Below, in pieces: positions 1 through 10,076 of a DNA stretch of 64,000 bases. The translations under genes were made by a program, and so were the position numbers. Location: contig OX155980.1 in assembly GCA_944548615.1 (NCBI GenBank), forward strand, positions 57,905,494 to 57,969,493, read 5' to 3'. How positions within the stretch are numbered: position 1 is the stretch's first letter; each line of letters starts with the position of its first letter. The notes beneath the pieces were generated by a model. The model had not been told where the DNA came from, made no database searches, and worked only from the letters and a program-made list of their open reading frames with translations. Source of the stretch: Micropterix aruncella. Its lineage: Eukaryota > Arthropoda > Insecta > Lepidoptera > Micropterigidae.

Positions 1-13
1 ATAATGAGTCAGG

Positions 14-70
14 AACGTCTATCTGGCTTTAACGTCTATCTGGCTTTAGAACGTCTATCTAGACGTCTAT
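14..70. repeat. Short tandem repeat, about four 17-bp units
   Basis: Units of ACGTCTATCTGGCTTT are repeated head to tail with small changes; the last units are shortened to ACGTCTATC. No gene is seen between here and position 280. Confidence 0.7.
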
Positions 71-280
71 CCTAGCCATCGATAATAAAACTGCCAATGA
101 GACGAACTTTGATAATAGATTGTTTTGCTCGGAGTGAAAAGCTGCAGCAAATTTACATAGTAACATTTGCTAGGACAAATGGATAGAAGGTGTGTATAAA
201 GTCTGGATTGTGCATTGTCTGCACTGGTTGTTTGTATTCTATATCAATATCACACATAATGCAAATAGGTTGTAAAGAAG

Positions 281-323
281 GAAGGTATCACGGAGCACTG
301 TTTAGCTGCTCCGTGGAAGGTAT
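281..323. mobile_element. Micro-insertion MP1: 27-nt imperfect palindrome with 8-bp duplication
   Basis: The 27 nt at 289-315 begin CACGGAGCA and end AGCTGCTCCGTG, so the two ends are inverted copies of one another. The insert lies between two exact copies of GAAGGTAT (281-288 and 316-323). Three relatives occur in this window, at 1733-1772, 6351-6381 and 46839-46868. Eight-base duplications are typical of hAT and P transposons, but an insert this short cannot encode anything. It may be a deletion remnant or an excision footprint that kept the element's ends. Confidence 0.6.
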
Positions 324-400
324 CAAGAAAGATAGGTTGTAAGAAAGTAGCCAGAACGTAGGTTATTAGCGAATAAAAATAAAGAGTATACATTTATTTT

Positions 401-780
401 ATCATCATCATCATCATCAGCCGGTAGACGTCCACTGTCGGATATAAGCCTCCCCCATAGAATGCCTCCATTCACCTACTTCCTGCGACCGCAGTAATGT
501 CATCGGTCCATCTTGTGGGGGGGCGTCCTACACGGCGTCTTTCGGTGCGTGGTCGCCATTCGAGAACCTTTTTCTCTAACGGTTGTCGGTTCTTCGATCT
601 ATGTAGGTATATGGCCTGCCCATTGCCATTTCAAGTTGCTAATTTTACGAGCTATGTCAGTGACCTTGGTTATTCTGCGGATTTCCTCATTTCCTATCAC
701 GCAGTGAAACTACAGGCATCGCTCTCTCCATGGCTTGTTGCGCGACTTTAAGCTCGTGTATGAGGCTAGCGCTTCTCTAC
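401..780 (-). mobile_element. RTE-clade LINE, 3' end fragment
   Basis: Read on the minus strand this is the C-terminal end of an RTE-type ORF2. It holds the motif LKWQWAGHI, preceded by remains of the segment linking reverse transcriptase to the C-terminus. It finishes in an ATC trinucleotide run at 401-419, the usual RTE 3' tail. The larger RTE copy at 10695-12540 carries the same segment (LKWQWAGHT). Several frameshifts are present, so this is a 5'-truncated dead copy. Confidence 0.75.
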
Positions 781-1090
781 ACGTATTACAGCTATATACA
801 TTACCGTGCATGTAATATCTTAATACACAATTACTCCATTTCGTTTTAAGTGGTAGCTATTAGGCACGTGTCACAATGAAGACGAGAGAGCGACCGCCGC
901 ACCGTCAAAATTACACTTTATCTAATAAATATGTGGCTATATTTGGGAGCAGGCGGCTCATAAAGAGGTGACATATGCCGACGAGTGGACGACGATAACG
1001 ATCTCACCTTTCCCTGACATGTTTGGCAAACAAATATATGTACAATGAAGTGAACGCACGGATTTTGTCGAGCCCCGCACGATTGCATTG
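781..1090. other. No gene seen; probable 3' flank of the RLE LINE
   Basis: This stretch follows the end of the minus-strand RLE LINE coding region and is probably its 3' untranslated sequence. The minus-strand frame runs on into it without recognisable protein features. Confidence 0.35.
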
Positions 1091-1738
1091 TAACGTTCAA
1101 CCAAAATAAGCAATGCGATATTGAAACTCTTACACTTCGCAGTAAAATTATGTTATCGATAAATACAATACAAACGGAGCTGCCGTGAATTTGAGATGTC
1201 GAAATCGCGGTTTTTGATATTTTTTCTAGGAAGGAAATGATTATTTTCCTGGAGAGCCCAAGATCTTTAACGATGCGAAACAGAGATTTAGCTGGCAGGC
1301 CACGAAAGCCAACTTCCACCGCTTGAAGGTAAACAGTGAAGCTGTTCCGGTCCGGGTGACGGCATTTGCGAGATCATGGTATTTTTTTATTTGCACTCGT
1401 GGTCTATTGGGACATTTCATTCTATTGAAGAGTTAATTCTACAATATTCTTCCGAGTTAGGGAGTGGAGAGTTATATCAGGACGGAGGGATTTGCATGCA
1501 CGACTCAGGGAATGTACGTACGACTTTACTGCGTAGAGAACGAATCGGCATCCAGAATCCAATCTGAAGCGTTCTCGATTATTGAGAAAAGTTTTGTAGA
1601 GGAAAGTTTTTTGCCTTTACAGCCATGCCGCATAAACTGACTCGGGATTTGGAAATTACTGTCAGACCCTGGTTAGCACGAGCCACTGAGAGGCTTATTA
1701 CCTCGCGAATAACCGCAAGGACTTTGTCATGGCCGTAT
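1091..1738 (-). mobile_element. RLE-type LINE (R2/NeSL-like), C-terminal fragment
   Basis: The minus strand first reads the region after the zinc knuckle (HDKVLAVIREVISLSVARAN), which closely matches HDKILAVIREVLSLSVARAN in the copy at 24540-25678. It then shows an endonuclease-like stretch with RPDITLHS and VELTL, the PD...E-type pattern of restriction-like endonucleases in R2/NeSL-group LINEs. The family's C-terminal motif follows (VEVGFRGLPAKSLF, then KDLGLSRKII). Frameshifts and stops break it. The two fragments overlap only in the linker and together cover the element from the reverse transcriptase thumb to the C-terminus. Placement inside the RLE group (Utopia-like or other) rests on recall of family motifs and is unproven. 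Confidence 0.65.
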
Positions 1739-1772
1739 AACACGGAGCAGCTAGCTGCTCCGTGCCGTAGAA
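1733..1772. mobile_element. Micro-insertion MP2: perfect 24-nt palindrome with near-exact 8-bp duplication
   Basis: Positions 1741-1764 form a perfect palindrome: CACGGAGCAGCT followed at once by its reverse complement. Flanks are CCGTATAA (1733-1740) and CCGTAGAA (1765-1772), 7 of 8 identical. The insert abuts the 5' break of the RLE LINE fragment. It has the same core as the inserts at 281-323, 6351-6381 and 46839-46868. Confidence 0.65.
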
Positions 1773-2006
1773 CATTTGTTTAATTAATAACGTTTGTTCA
1801 GTGAAATCAATGTTATTTCTTTCTTTATCATAAGATATATTATTGACCGATCTAAATACAATTTTAGGACTGTAGCATCAACATTCGGAAAACTTTATAT
1901 CCCGGAATATAAAACTGTCCCGGTTAGCATCAACACAAAACATAAACACAAACCATTGAGTTTTTCAAATACTGAAACATATTTCTAGTCTTACAAAGTG
2001 TCTAGA

Positions 2007-2195
2007 TACAGAGTGAGTTTTTAATTAGTGACATCCTAGTAGTGGGTGAATCAGTACGATGAAAAAAGCAACTTTCCATACAAAATTTTGGAAAAAACAT
2101 GTTTGTTTTTTCCAAAAATTATATTAAAAGTGGCTTAGTTCGTCTTACTGATTCACCCACTTCAAGGATCTTACTATTTAAAAACTCACCCTGTA
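2007..2195. mobile_element. Foldback MITE, about 190 bp
   Basis: The two halves are inverted copies. The left reads TACAGAGTGAGTTTTTAAT and the right, reverse complemented, TACAGGGTGAGTTTTTAAA. Both continue to a shared GTGGGTGAATCAGTA before a loop around 2080-2120. It has no coding capacity. Such structures are usually non-autonomous DNA transposons; the parent family is not recognised. Confidence 0.7.
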
Positions 2196-2411
2196 AACGG
2201 AGTATTACTTGAGAAATTGTAACGTGTCAGTTCTACACGGCTTGAAAAAAAAGAAGAGATCTGAAAAAAAAGAAGTGACGAGCGGGGGCGCTGTCGGCTT
2301 TTAGAATATCTAAAAATGCTCTAAAGTATGCTTGGCTCGCGAGAGGGTCCAGCTATGGGCCCAGACTAATCTCAATACCTCACAATTCCATAAAGCCTCA
2401 CAATCCCATAC

Positions 2412-3040
2412 GGTGGTGAACGGTTTCGTGCAGCTTGGTCGAGGCACGCTGTGCGAGTGCCGGTCGAGGCACCGGGAAAGGTAACCAGCGGGCAGCCTCG
2501 CCCCCTGACTACCAGTTTTGACAGAATATCTCCATCTCGAATTAACCGTCAGGATACCTCCGTCCTTCCGACTGGTTACGAAGTCCGAAGTCCGAGTACG
2601 AAGTCGCTTACACGACCTCTACCTATTGTATTACAGCGGTAATTCAGTTAGAATTTATTGCGGACCTGGGCGTTCTTTGCCCGTAGTGCCACACGGGATC
2701 GAGTGACCCAAGGTCATTTCAAGAGTGGCATGACAACAGGTCAACATCCACCCCCGCTGCTTAGGAAACAGTGTATTTCCATAGCCTCCAAACCCCTTCA
2801 GCAATTAGAATGCACAACCGATTGGCTTCGCCGACCTGTGCGCAAACCGTCCAGTGGCGCCGGTATGCAATTCCGCCGGGAGAAACCGGTCCACCAGCTC
2901 TGAGGCCTGAGACACGGGAGGCTTACCCGGGGTAGCCTTCCACTCGAGGAAGCTTCTGAAAAGGAGCTGAATCGTGAGTTGAGCCGATCCGAGAACAAAA
3001 TGGATCTTGTGGCCCAAGCTGCACGAAACCGTTCACCACC
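2412..3040 (-). repeat. Family A retroposon, copy A1, bounded by a 27-bp inverted repeat
   Basis: This copy shares most of its length with the family A copies at 10077, 11124, 39758 and 59339; landmark strings are CAGCCTCGCCCCCTGACTAC and GGTCAACATCCACC. Positions 2412-2438 and 3014-3040 are perfect inverted copies of each other (27 of 27), unlike any other copy. GGTCGAGGCAC also occurs twice near the left end. Open frames on both strands are not conserved in sequence between copies, so coding is unlikely. Confidence 0.7.
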
Positions 3041-3047
3041 AAAGAAT

Positions 3048-3205
3048 ACCTAAACAAAGAAAAGTGTGCACGGATATCCAACAAGATACGAGGGCTCCCT
3101 TCGTGCGGTGACGAAATCAGGACAGCCAGATGTTCTTGGGCCATACATTACAACAGACTGAGTGCGTATATAAACGAGGCTAAATCATTTAACATCTTTC
3201 AAAGT
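3048..3205 (+). mobile_element. Possible LINE C-terminal remnant
   Basis: An open stretch reads YNRLSAYINEAKSFNIFQS near 3145-3205. It resembles the 'W-N-x-L-P ... I-R ... S-F-N-x-F-K' end of many insect LINE ORF2 proteins. The key tryptophan is not clear and the match is short, so this is tentative. Confidence 0.3.
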
Positions 3206-3208
3206 AAT

Positions 3209-3463
3209 TCCCGGCTGGGTCACCATTTTCCTTTAGGATCAAATTTGTTAGGACAGAGTTGAAAATGCAAACGGAAGTGCATTTTCAACTCTGTCTACGC
3301 AAATAAATGCAATAACAAGACACACAATTACACACATGTTACAAGCACACATACCTACATATAAACACTTCATAGCAGGGTTGGTTGTAAGATATTGTTA
3401 TATGACAATAAACTCGCCCATTGTGAAATTTCACAATAAAGAGTAGAAACAAACAAACAAACT
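3209..3463 (+). repeat. tRNA-headed SINE, copy S1 (5'-truncated)
   Basis: It starts inside the tRNA-like head (ATTCCCGGCTGGGTCACCA) and continues through the SINE body to a tail with GTAAGATATTG, TGACAATAAACTCGCC and a final AATAAAGAG. Copy S2 at 21895-22180 has the complete head. Compared with S2 it carries an extra inverted duplication at 3252-3295: two 18-nt arms that pair perfectly around AACGGAAG. The tail is shared with LINE 3' ends at 43380-43470 and 48960-49086, which marks the likely partner LINE. Confidence 0.75.
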
Positions 3464-3639
3464 ACTTCTTTGGTGGAAACTTTCGAGAAAAGTCCCATTG
3501 AATTGCAACCAAAAATATTTTAAAATTGTATTAATTTTAATCAATACTGAACCATTGATTTTGCTACCTTTATAATATATGTAATAAAAACAAATTTTGA
3601 ACAGGTAAATATTTTTAAAATAATAAAAAACTTGACTCC

Positions 3640-4025
3640 GGTTACAGAAAGTGAACTTATTGTATTTATAATTATTTTTATTACGGTTTTTATGAAATAT
3701 TTGTGATTTATGTATTTGTCCATATATTACATTCATATTTCCAGAATTTACACAATCAGACTTTTCATTTGACACTAGACATGATATCTTTATGTCCATT
3801 TATTGCAATTTGGACATTTGGACATTTAGACAACTACTTACTTGGTATTTGAACAGTTAAGGTATCTTATGACACTCGGGATGACATAAGGATTTTAACA
3901 GTATCATACACTTCTAAATCTGTTTAAGCGTTTAGAAGTTATGGTAAACTAAAGAAACGGAAAACATACTTAGCTGAACCCTGAACACATTACAGTCCTT
4001 TTTTGTAGGGCAGTCGTGTAATAAA
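3640..4025. repeat. Dispersed repeat family F, copy F1
   Basis: It shares long stretches with 41160-41470 (same strand) and 56905-57275 (opposite strand). Landmarks include the run of 'GGACATTTGGACA'-like repeats, CACTCGGGATGACAT, and a terminal T-run before GGCAGTCGTG. No protein motif was recognised and its transposon class is unknown. Confidence 0.6.
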
Positions 4026-4475
4026 TGATCTGAACCGACCTGAAATTAAATATCCTTACAAAAATTGCTTTTGGAATTTTATTGAGAAACAAATAAAATA
4101 AATTAATATTAGGAGATGTGATCTTTCGGACCATCCTGTACTTCCGACCGGCGTGCCTAATTCATCGATCAAATAAATCTCAACATTAAACAAGTGTTGT
4201 GTCAATTTTATCTGTGGGTAATTTAGGTGGGGTGTCTGTCATTTTGCCCAAAATAATACGTATAGGTACATGGTAGGTACATTAATGTGCTTCCGTATTT
4301 TTCCTTCACTCTAGAGAGAAGGCGTAAAGTTTGTTTTTTCCTCTCTCTAGAGAGAAGGCGTAAAGTTATATTTAATCTTTTTCATAACAGCGATGAGGTT
4401 CGGGTCTACACGCTTTACAACATTCTAACTGATTTTAAATAATTTTTGTGATATATTGCAGCATATATAAAAAAT

Positions 4476-5694
4476 GGAATAACTGCAGTATAGGAACCTC
4501 CCTCAAAAAAAAACTAATAAATTGTTTAATTTTAATGCTAAATCTAAAAGAAAATTGTGTCGGTAGCTATAAATAAGCAAGATATAGGCATTCAAAGTTT
4601 AAATTTTATATGTAAACAAACAGGCCAAAATAAAATTAAAAATCACCACGCTATTCACCACTCTGATTCCGAATCTTCCATAATCTTTATATGATCTCAA
4701 CAAATAAGCGAGATATAGGCGTTCAAAATTTTCAATGTAATGTCAAGAAAGTTGCGGCCATTTTGTTTGTACATACCGTATGGGACAGACATATCAGATA
4801 TCGTAATATCGATAACAAATAGCGATATCACAGAAATTATGAAAATTTTCAAGGTTTATAGATTAATCTAAATATTTTGAAAAAAGCGTTCGGAAAAATA
4901 CATATTTTCGCGAAATTTTAAAAAAGGGCCCTATTTTCGATGTTTTTTCAATGACTGCATATTAATGACAGAAGATATACTGAAATTTCGTTTCTTTCAG
5001 GTTACCTTTAGTCATCAATACACAAAGTCATTTCGTAAAAACTTCGAAAATTGTCCAATTGTTTTAGATGATCGGTAACACATGGCATTTTTATCTGCGC
5101 CGCAGGCAAAAATTTTGCCCGCGGTGTTAATTTAATATTGAAGAAATTTCGTTTGTTTCAGGTTATCTTTTGTCATTGTCACCAAAGTCATTTTGTAAAA
5201 ACCTCGAATAAAATCCAAATTATCGCTAACACATTGTCATATTAACATCAATAGCGCCGCAGGCAAATGTCGCGCGAAATTCGAAAAAAAAATTTTGCTT
5301 GCGGTGATTGTCCCATATTTAGGAATTTTCTATTGTTTCAGGATACCTCTTGTTATCAAAATGCAAAGTTATTGAAAAAAACCTCGAAAATAGTCTAATT
5401 TTTTAAAATATCCTAGACTTGTCTTTTCACGAGCATGCCATCATTTTTGTAATATCGCGAATTGTTATCGATATTAGAGAACTCGCGATATATCGACTAT
5501 TTACCAGACACTACTCCTGAAACAATATGGCCGATTTGTTGACGTTCAGTATGCAAATTTTGAATTCCTATATCTCGCTTATTTATTAAGAGCGACAAAA
5601 GATTATTGCAGATTCGGAATCTCCGTGGTGAATATAGTCCGGTGACGTTTAAAAATCAACAATCCAGGAGAGGTTCCTATACTGCAGTTATACC
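4476..5694. mobile_element. Family C inverted-repeat DNA transposon, copy C1 (1.2 kb, non-coding)
   Basis: The left end reads GGAATAACTGCAGTATAGGA and the right end, reverse complemented, GGTATAACTGCAGTATAGGA, both running on into ACCTC. Further in, the two halves keep inverted similarity: AATAAGCGAGATATAGG against CCTATATCTCGCTTATT, and a GATTCCGAATC pair. The centre holds three diverged tandem units of about 160-180 bp starting near 4982, 5143 and 5320. Each has a TTTCAGG pyrimidine-AG motif and most have an inverted GC-rich pair around GCCGCAGGCAAA. No transposase frame is present. The left half recurs at 46002-46696. Superfamily unknown. Confidence 0.75.
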
Positions 5695-5704
5695 AAAAAA
5701 ATAC

Positions 5705-5945
5705 ATACAAAAAGTTATCGTTGGTTAAATTATTCGGTTTTTATAATCAATAAGTTATATATAAAAAAGCCTTTACTATCAATGTTATTATAATAAAAGG
5801 TTATATAATAGAATATTATTATAGCAATGTTATTATAATATTATATTTATGAGGGCCAAATAAATTGCTATTAGTTTCAACTTCAATGCTATCAGCGCCA
5901 CCTGCAGTTCGTATAACAGAGCGTATATAACCAATGGTTTCAGGT
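5705..5945 (+). repeat. Family B MITE-like element, right part (copy B1)
   Basis: It has the family B right-half landmarks: TTTTTATAATCAATAAG, CCAAATAAATTGCTATTAG and CAATGCTATCAGCGCCACC. The usual right terminus (inverted TATTAGATTGCTCAA) is missing and replaced by GTATATAACCAATGG. Confidence 0.6.
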
Positions 5946-6350
5946 TACACTATGCATGGATCGTTATATAATGCTACTCTACTTGCCAGCCACAACATTC
6001 AGACGATTTAACCAAAACCCATCGCAGGCCTCGTCAAGAAACCTTTTTTAATATTAAATTCACAGCAAACCAATTATTTTCAATACCAAATATATTTTGC
6101 GATCATCATTCACAAAATAAAAATAACAAGTTTACTAATTACCACTCCAATACTCACGCAACCATAAAATTGGAAATAACACTTCGTTTCCAAATATTCT
6201 ATGTATTCCAACGAACTGTTAAGTCGACCTCCGAGCTTTCCGAATCGTCCCGAATCTCATAATCATCGTTACAGTACTACATAATATGTAGTACAGATGT
6301 AATACATCTTCTGGAAGGTATAACAAGCATTCCAAAAAATGGTCGATTGT

Positions 6351-6381
6351 ACTAAATGTTAGCTGTTCCGTGGACTAAATG
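6351..6381. mobile_element. Micro-insertion MP3: 15-nt half-palindrome with exact 8-bp duplication
   Basis: TTAGCTGTTCCGTGG (6359-6373) lies between two exact copies of ACTAAATG (6351-6358 and 6374-6381). Reverse complemented the insert is CCACGGAACAGCTAA, nearly the same 14 nt as the insert at 46847-46860. The surroundings (5946-6810) are otherwise unique sequence in this window with no gene recognised. Confidence 0.6.
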
Positions 6382-6810
6382 GACCATTGAACGCATTGAA
6401 ATGGTAAAGTGTGATGCACTCTCAAGGTCTATCAAGCCGATTTACCGTCCGCAAGTCATCGATATAGGATCATATATCGATGCCGCAAGTGGGTGAATCT
6501 CTGAATCTCCATTTAAGCCCTCGCGTCGCTCACGCTCACCCGTGATCGACGAGTAGAGCAGCAAAATTGCACATAAGTGTAGTTCCCAGGAAAGCGACCG
6601 CAGATCGACGATCGAAGATCGCTTCTCCCCGCATTGCATTGGCCCATTTGCTCGCTTCAGGCCCAGGTCACACACACAGGTCACAGGTGTCGAGGCGCGT
6701 CTAGAAGACGCCGCGCAACTATGGCCAATCCTAGTTGAGAACTGTAATAAACCACCAAATTCAAAATAATAATAATCATGAAAAAGACATACCTAATAAA
6801 AATATTTAGT
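6382..6810. other. Unique GC-balanced segment, no gene recognised
   Basis: This holds non-repeated sequence with a minus-strand open frame of about 80 codons (6442-6684) that shows no recognisable domain. It could be noncoding regulatory sequence. Confidence 0.3.
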
Positions 6811-8037
6811 TGTCGCTCTATATTCCTCGTATGGAGGGAAGTTTGCGCTAGGGAAGGGAAGAAGCTACTGGACGGTTTGCGCTCCGTGCCGCTTCAGCCA
6901 ATCGGCTGTGCAATCTGACTAATTACTGATGGAGTGTGGACTTATTACTGATGGAAATATACTAATGGGCCCTAATGAGAGCTAATGGGCCCTTGCTGAG
7001 TTGGCCACGAAGACCCATTCTGTTCAGGGTTGGTCACCCTCACGGGTCAACAGCCATCCGGCGGCCTTCACGCATGAAGTGCGAGCCCTGGCAGGACTCT
7101 GGCCTTTGGGCTAGTTTCCCATAGGAATCAACCTTCTGGCGCTCCTGAACGGTTTGCACACCGTGCGGCGTAATCCAATCGAGTGTGCACTCCGACTAAC
7201 AGTCGGGGGAGTCTGGAAGCAGTACTGTTTCCTATAGAGCGGGGGTGGTTGCGGACCTTACCGCGACTGCTTTTGAAACGACCATCGGCTACCCGATGCC
7301 GTGGTTCGAGATAGATTCGGTGCACATTGTCTCACCGCTTCGTAAGGAAGAGGACCGCTCAAGCGACCTCGAACTCGTAACCAATCGAGAGACCGGAGTA
7401 ATCTGGTCACAATTGGAAGTAAGGGCGTGAGTGTGAGCCCGCTGGGTAACTCACTTAGTTTTCTCGCGGGGCGTTGGCCTCTTACGGGCATGTGGCGGAG
7501 CTTGATGGTGGACTGTTTTTGTCCAAGTCTTCTATGTTCACCTCAAGGGGGATAGAACGACTAATCGTTAAAGCTTCCTGAGGTGATGGGTTCGCCCGTT
7601 GTAGTTGACAACTCTATTGGAGGATATATACTGTCACCTACGCAGTGGGGGTGGTTGTTGACCTGTTGTGATGCCACTCTTGAAACGACCTATAGGCCAC
7701 CCGATCCCGTGTGATACTATGGGCAAAGGACGCCTAGGTCCGCGATAAATTCAAATTAAATTACCGCTGTAATAAAACAGGTAGAGACTGCGCAAGCAGT
7801 CGGGAGGACGGAGGTATCCTGAAGGTTAATTACAGACGGAGATATCCTTCCAAAACTGGTAGTTAGAGGGCGAAGCTAAGCTGGGTACTTTTCCCGGTGC
7901 CTCTAACGGGCATGTTGACATAGCTAGATAGTAGATTTGTCTTTTTATCTGCTCATCTTACGCCCGAAAGGACGATCACATATTATACCAGTCTGGGGTG
8001 ACAGCTAGTCGACCCCGCCCAAATGTCGCTCTATATT
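6811..8037 (+). repeat. Family A copy A2: one copy inserted inside another
   Basis: The outer copy is flanked by 14-bp duplications TGTCGCTCTATATT at 6811-6824 and 8024-8037. Its body breaks at about 6966 and resumes at about 7609. The inner part (about 6967-7608) is a second family A copy that starts AGCTAATGGGCCC, like the start of copy A5 (AGCTAATGGCCCC). It ends GGTTCGCCCGTTGTAGTTGAC, like the ends of other copies. The break shows a rough duplication (GGAAATATACT and GGAGGATATATACT). So family A retroposed into itself. The long frames here are not conserved between copies. Confidence 0.75.
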
Positions 8038-8775
8038 TTTTTTCCATTTTCGCTTTTTTTCTTTTTGTTTAAACTACTTTTTTTTTTTGAATATGTTTTC
8101 TTTTTTAAACTAGTATTTGTTTAATATGTTTGCCCTAGAACAAGTGTTTACTTAGTTGGGCGACATGGGACCGATCTTCACTATAAGCGTGACACAACTT
8201 GCTGTGGGTTTTATTTAAAGCGTAGATATTAAGTATGATTTGTTAGGCTTGTTGCATATTATGTACATTACCATAAATAAATATGTTAGACCTCGTACAA
8301 ATCAACAAGCAAACTTCTCAGGGCGTGGAAAAAACTGAAGAAATTCGTTCAGGAGATGTTTTTTTTGTTGTGTAAATAGGACTACATAAAAAAATACTGT
8401 AAAAGTTTACTATAACGATCAAAACTGCCAAAGAGTGAAGTTGTTTGCGATGAATCACTACTAAGCACGTCAGAGGTATCATCCGATAAAATCATCATCC
8501 ATGAGGATTACAATCCAACTTAGCAAGTTGAGCCCTCGGGACCAGTGCAGAACGATTCGAAAGGTGATTTTACACCAATAACAATGCAAAAAAAACTTTT
8601 AATATTAGTAATAGTTCTTGCTCTAAAGTTTGTATTAGAATTTAAAATTCGGGCTTAAACCCGTGGGATCGACATGCAGCATTTCCCGCGAATAAAACGC
8701 TCCAACCGTTGACGCGGTCGACTGCCTTGGAAAAAGGGCGATTTGGATCAGTTATTTTTAAATAGCAAAAAATGA
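8038..8775. other. AT-rich stretch, no gene recognised
   Basis: It has long T runs and no repeat shared within the window. A short frame near 8455-8522 reads DESLLSTSEVSSDKIIIHED; it is acidic and serine-rich but too short to assign. Confidence 0.3.
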
Positions 8776-9111
8776 TTGTAAATATTATCGGTCACGATTG
8801 CGTTTTTTAGTGAACTAAAATCGATAATTAGTTCACGGGAATGGGACAGGGCAATACGTTAGATCGGAATGTGAAATGAACGGTTTCACTTTTTCTCATT
8901 AAACCTAACCACCGAAGATAAAGCAGCTCAATTTAAGACCGCACGAAATGTGTACAAACTTATTCAGATTACGGTTAGTTTTGGAGCGGGAAAATCGACG
9001 AACGTTTATTTCATATCCCGCTCTAACGTATTGCTCTGTCTTATTCGGTAGAACTAAGTTCCAATTTTAGTTCACGATGAAACGCAATCGTGCCCATTAT
9101 CATATTTACAA
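8776..9111. mobile_element. Foldback MITE, 336 bp
   Basis: The left end reads TTGTAAATATTATCGG and the right end, reverse complemented, TTGTAAATATGATAATGG. Both continue into CACGATTGCGTTT and GTGAACTAAAAT. A second paired segment lies further in (GGGCAATACGTTAGATCGG and its partner near 9020-9045). Arms are about 90 bp around a 140-bp centre without coding content. Confidence 0.7.
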
Positions 9112-9483
9112 CAATGCTACAAAATCTCCTTTACGAATAATATTCGAAAATAAATATTAAATTTAAAAAAAAATCTTATACAAATATAGATTTATGATCC
9201 TCTTAAGAAACTTCTCATATTCAGAATTAAAACTCTCACAGTCCTCAATAGTTACAAAACCTAACCATTTGTACAAATTACGGACTAGAGTGGAAATGTG
9301 CTATCTGTATGTCAACTGCGTGTCGAAGAGCCATCAAAGTCACAACCATATACAAACAGGACATCATCTCGTAAGTGCGTAATGACTGAACATTTTTTCC
9401 GAATTGAAATAGCTTTCGGTTTATGCTCCAAAGGTACACAATATGTATGTTATCATACAGTAATGCGCAGAGTTCTATAAATG
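9112..9483. other. No gene recognised
   Basis: Two overlapping plus frames of about 60 codons lack any family feature. The sequence directly precedes the 3'-ward end of a minus-strand LINE fragment and may be more of it, too decayed to read. Confidence 0.25.
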
Positions 9484-9830
9484 GTCAGTTTTTGGGAATA
9501 CCTTCAGGTCATCCGCCAAAATCTGGCAGTTAGCATGTGTAACCACATCTGGTAAGTTACTTAAGAGCAAATCAAACAGCAGTGGACCCAGATTTTATCT
9601 CTGGCTTACCCCAGGGAGTGTCTAAAGAAACGATTTGTTTTTGATAGACCATATTTAAGGAATTGCTGAAAGTGTCTTAGGTAAATGGTGAAATACTATA
9701 AGAGTTTACGTGAACATTCCACTCCTTACTGTTTCCTAAGCGGTATGTCAAATGCTTTTAGAAAGTCAAAATAGCCACTGTCTACCTGACAACGACTTGA
9801 GAGTCAAGTTGTTCCGACAAGTTTCGTTCA
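9484..9830 (-). mobile_element. LINE family P fragment (reverse transcriptase palm)
   Basis: The minus strand reads FDFLKAFDIPLRKQ, then after frameshifts NLGPLLFDLLLSNLPDVVTH and ILADDLKVF. The last holds the catalytic A-D-D of LINE reverse transcriptase. It matches the copy at 15838-17960 (NLGPLLFNLLMNTLPDVVTK, IFADDLKLF) and that at 27990-30420. Several frame breaks show it is dead. It belongs to the broad jockey/CR1 group by motif style. Confidence 0.7.
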
Positions 9831-9984
9831 TTATCATCAATTACAAAAAGGTTATAATGATATTTCATAATATAATAAATGAGTAAATATGAGTAACAGT
9901 ATAAAAGTTATGAGTAACGATTGAAAATAAATAATTAGAATAATTAATTAACAAAAATACAAAAAAATAAAAAAAAAAATATCG

Positions 9985-10075
9985 AAAACAAAACTGGATT
10001 TTACCCCGTGAATTTTGAATCACCCGACGTTTTGGCAATTCTACCACTGCCGTTGTCCAGTGTAGACTAAAGTGC
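9985..10075 (+). repeat. Family E fragment
   Basis: It contains GATTTTACCCCGTGAA, CACCCGACGTTTTGG and CTGCCGTTGTCCAG, matching the left arm of the foldback at 22786-23242 and the copies at 19330-19507 and 47250-47350. Confidence 0.5.
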
Positions 10076-10076
10076 C

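Noticed and set aside
1165..1186. ACGGAGCTGCCGTG as another micro-palindrome
   Set aside because: It lies inside readable RLE LINE coding sequence and does not match the core.
2451..3144. Coding regions inside family A
   Set aside because: Frames are not kept between copies apart from the short MGHKIH phrase, so coding cannot be supported.
3200..3470. CRISPR-like or phage-like repeats
   Set aside because: No regularly spaced repeats anywhere; the content is eukaryotic transposons.
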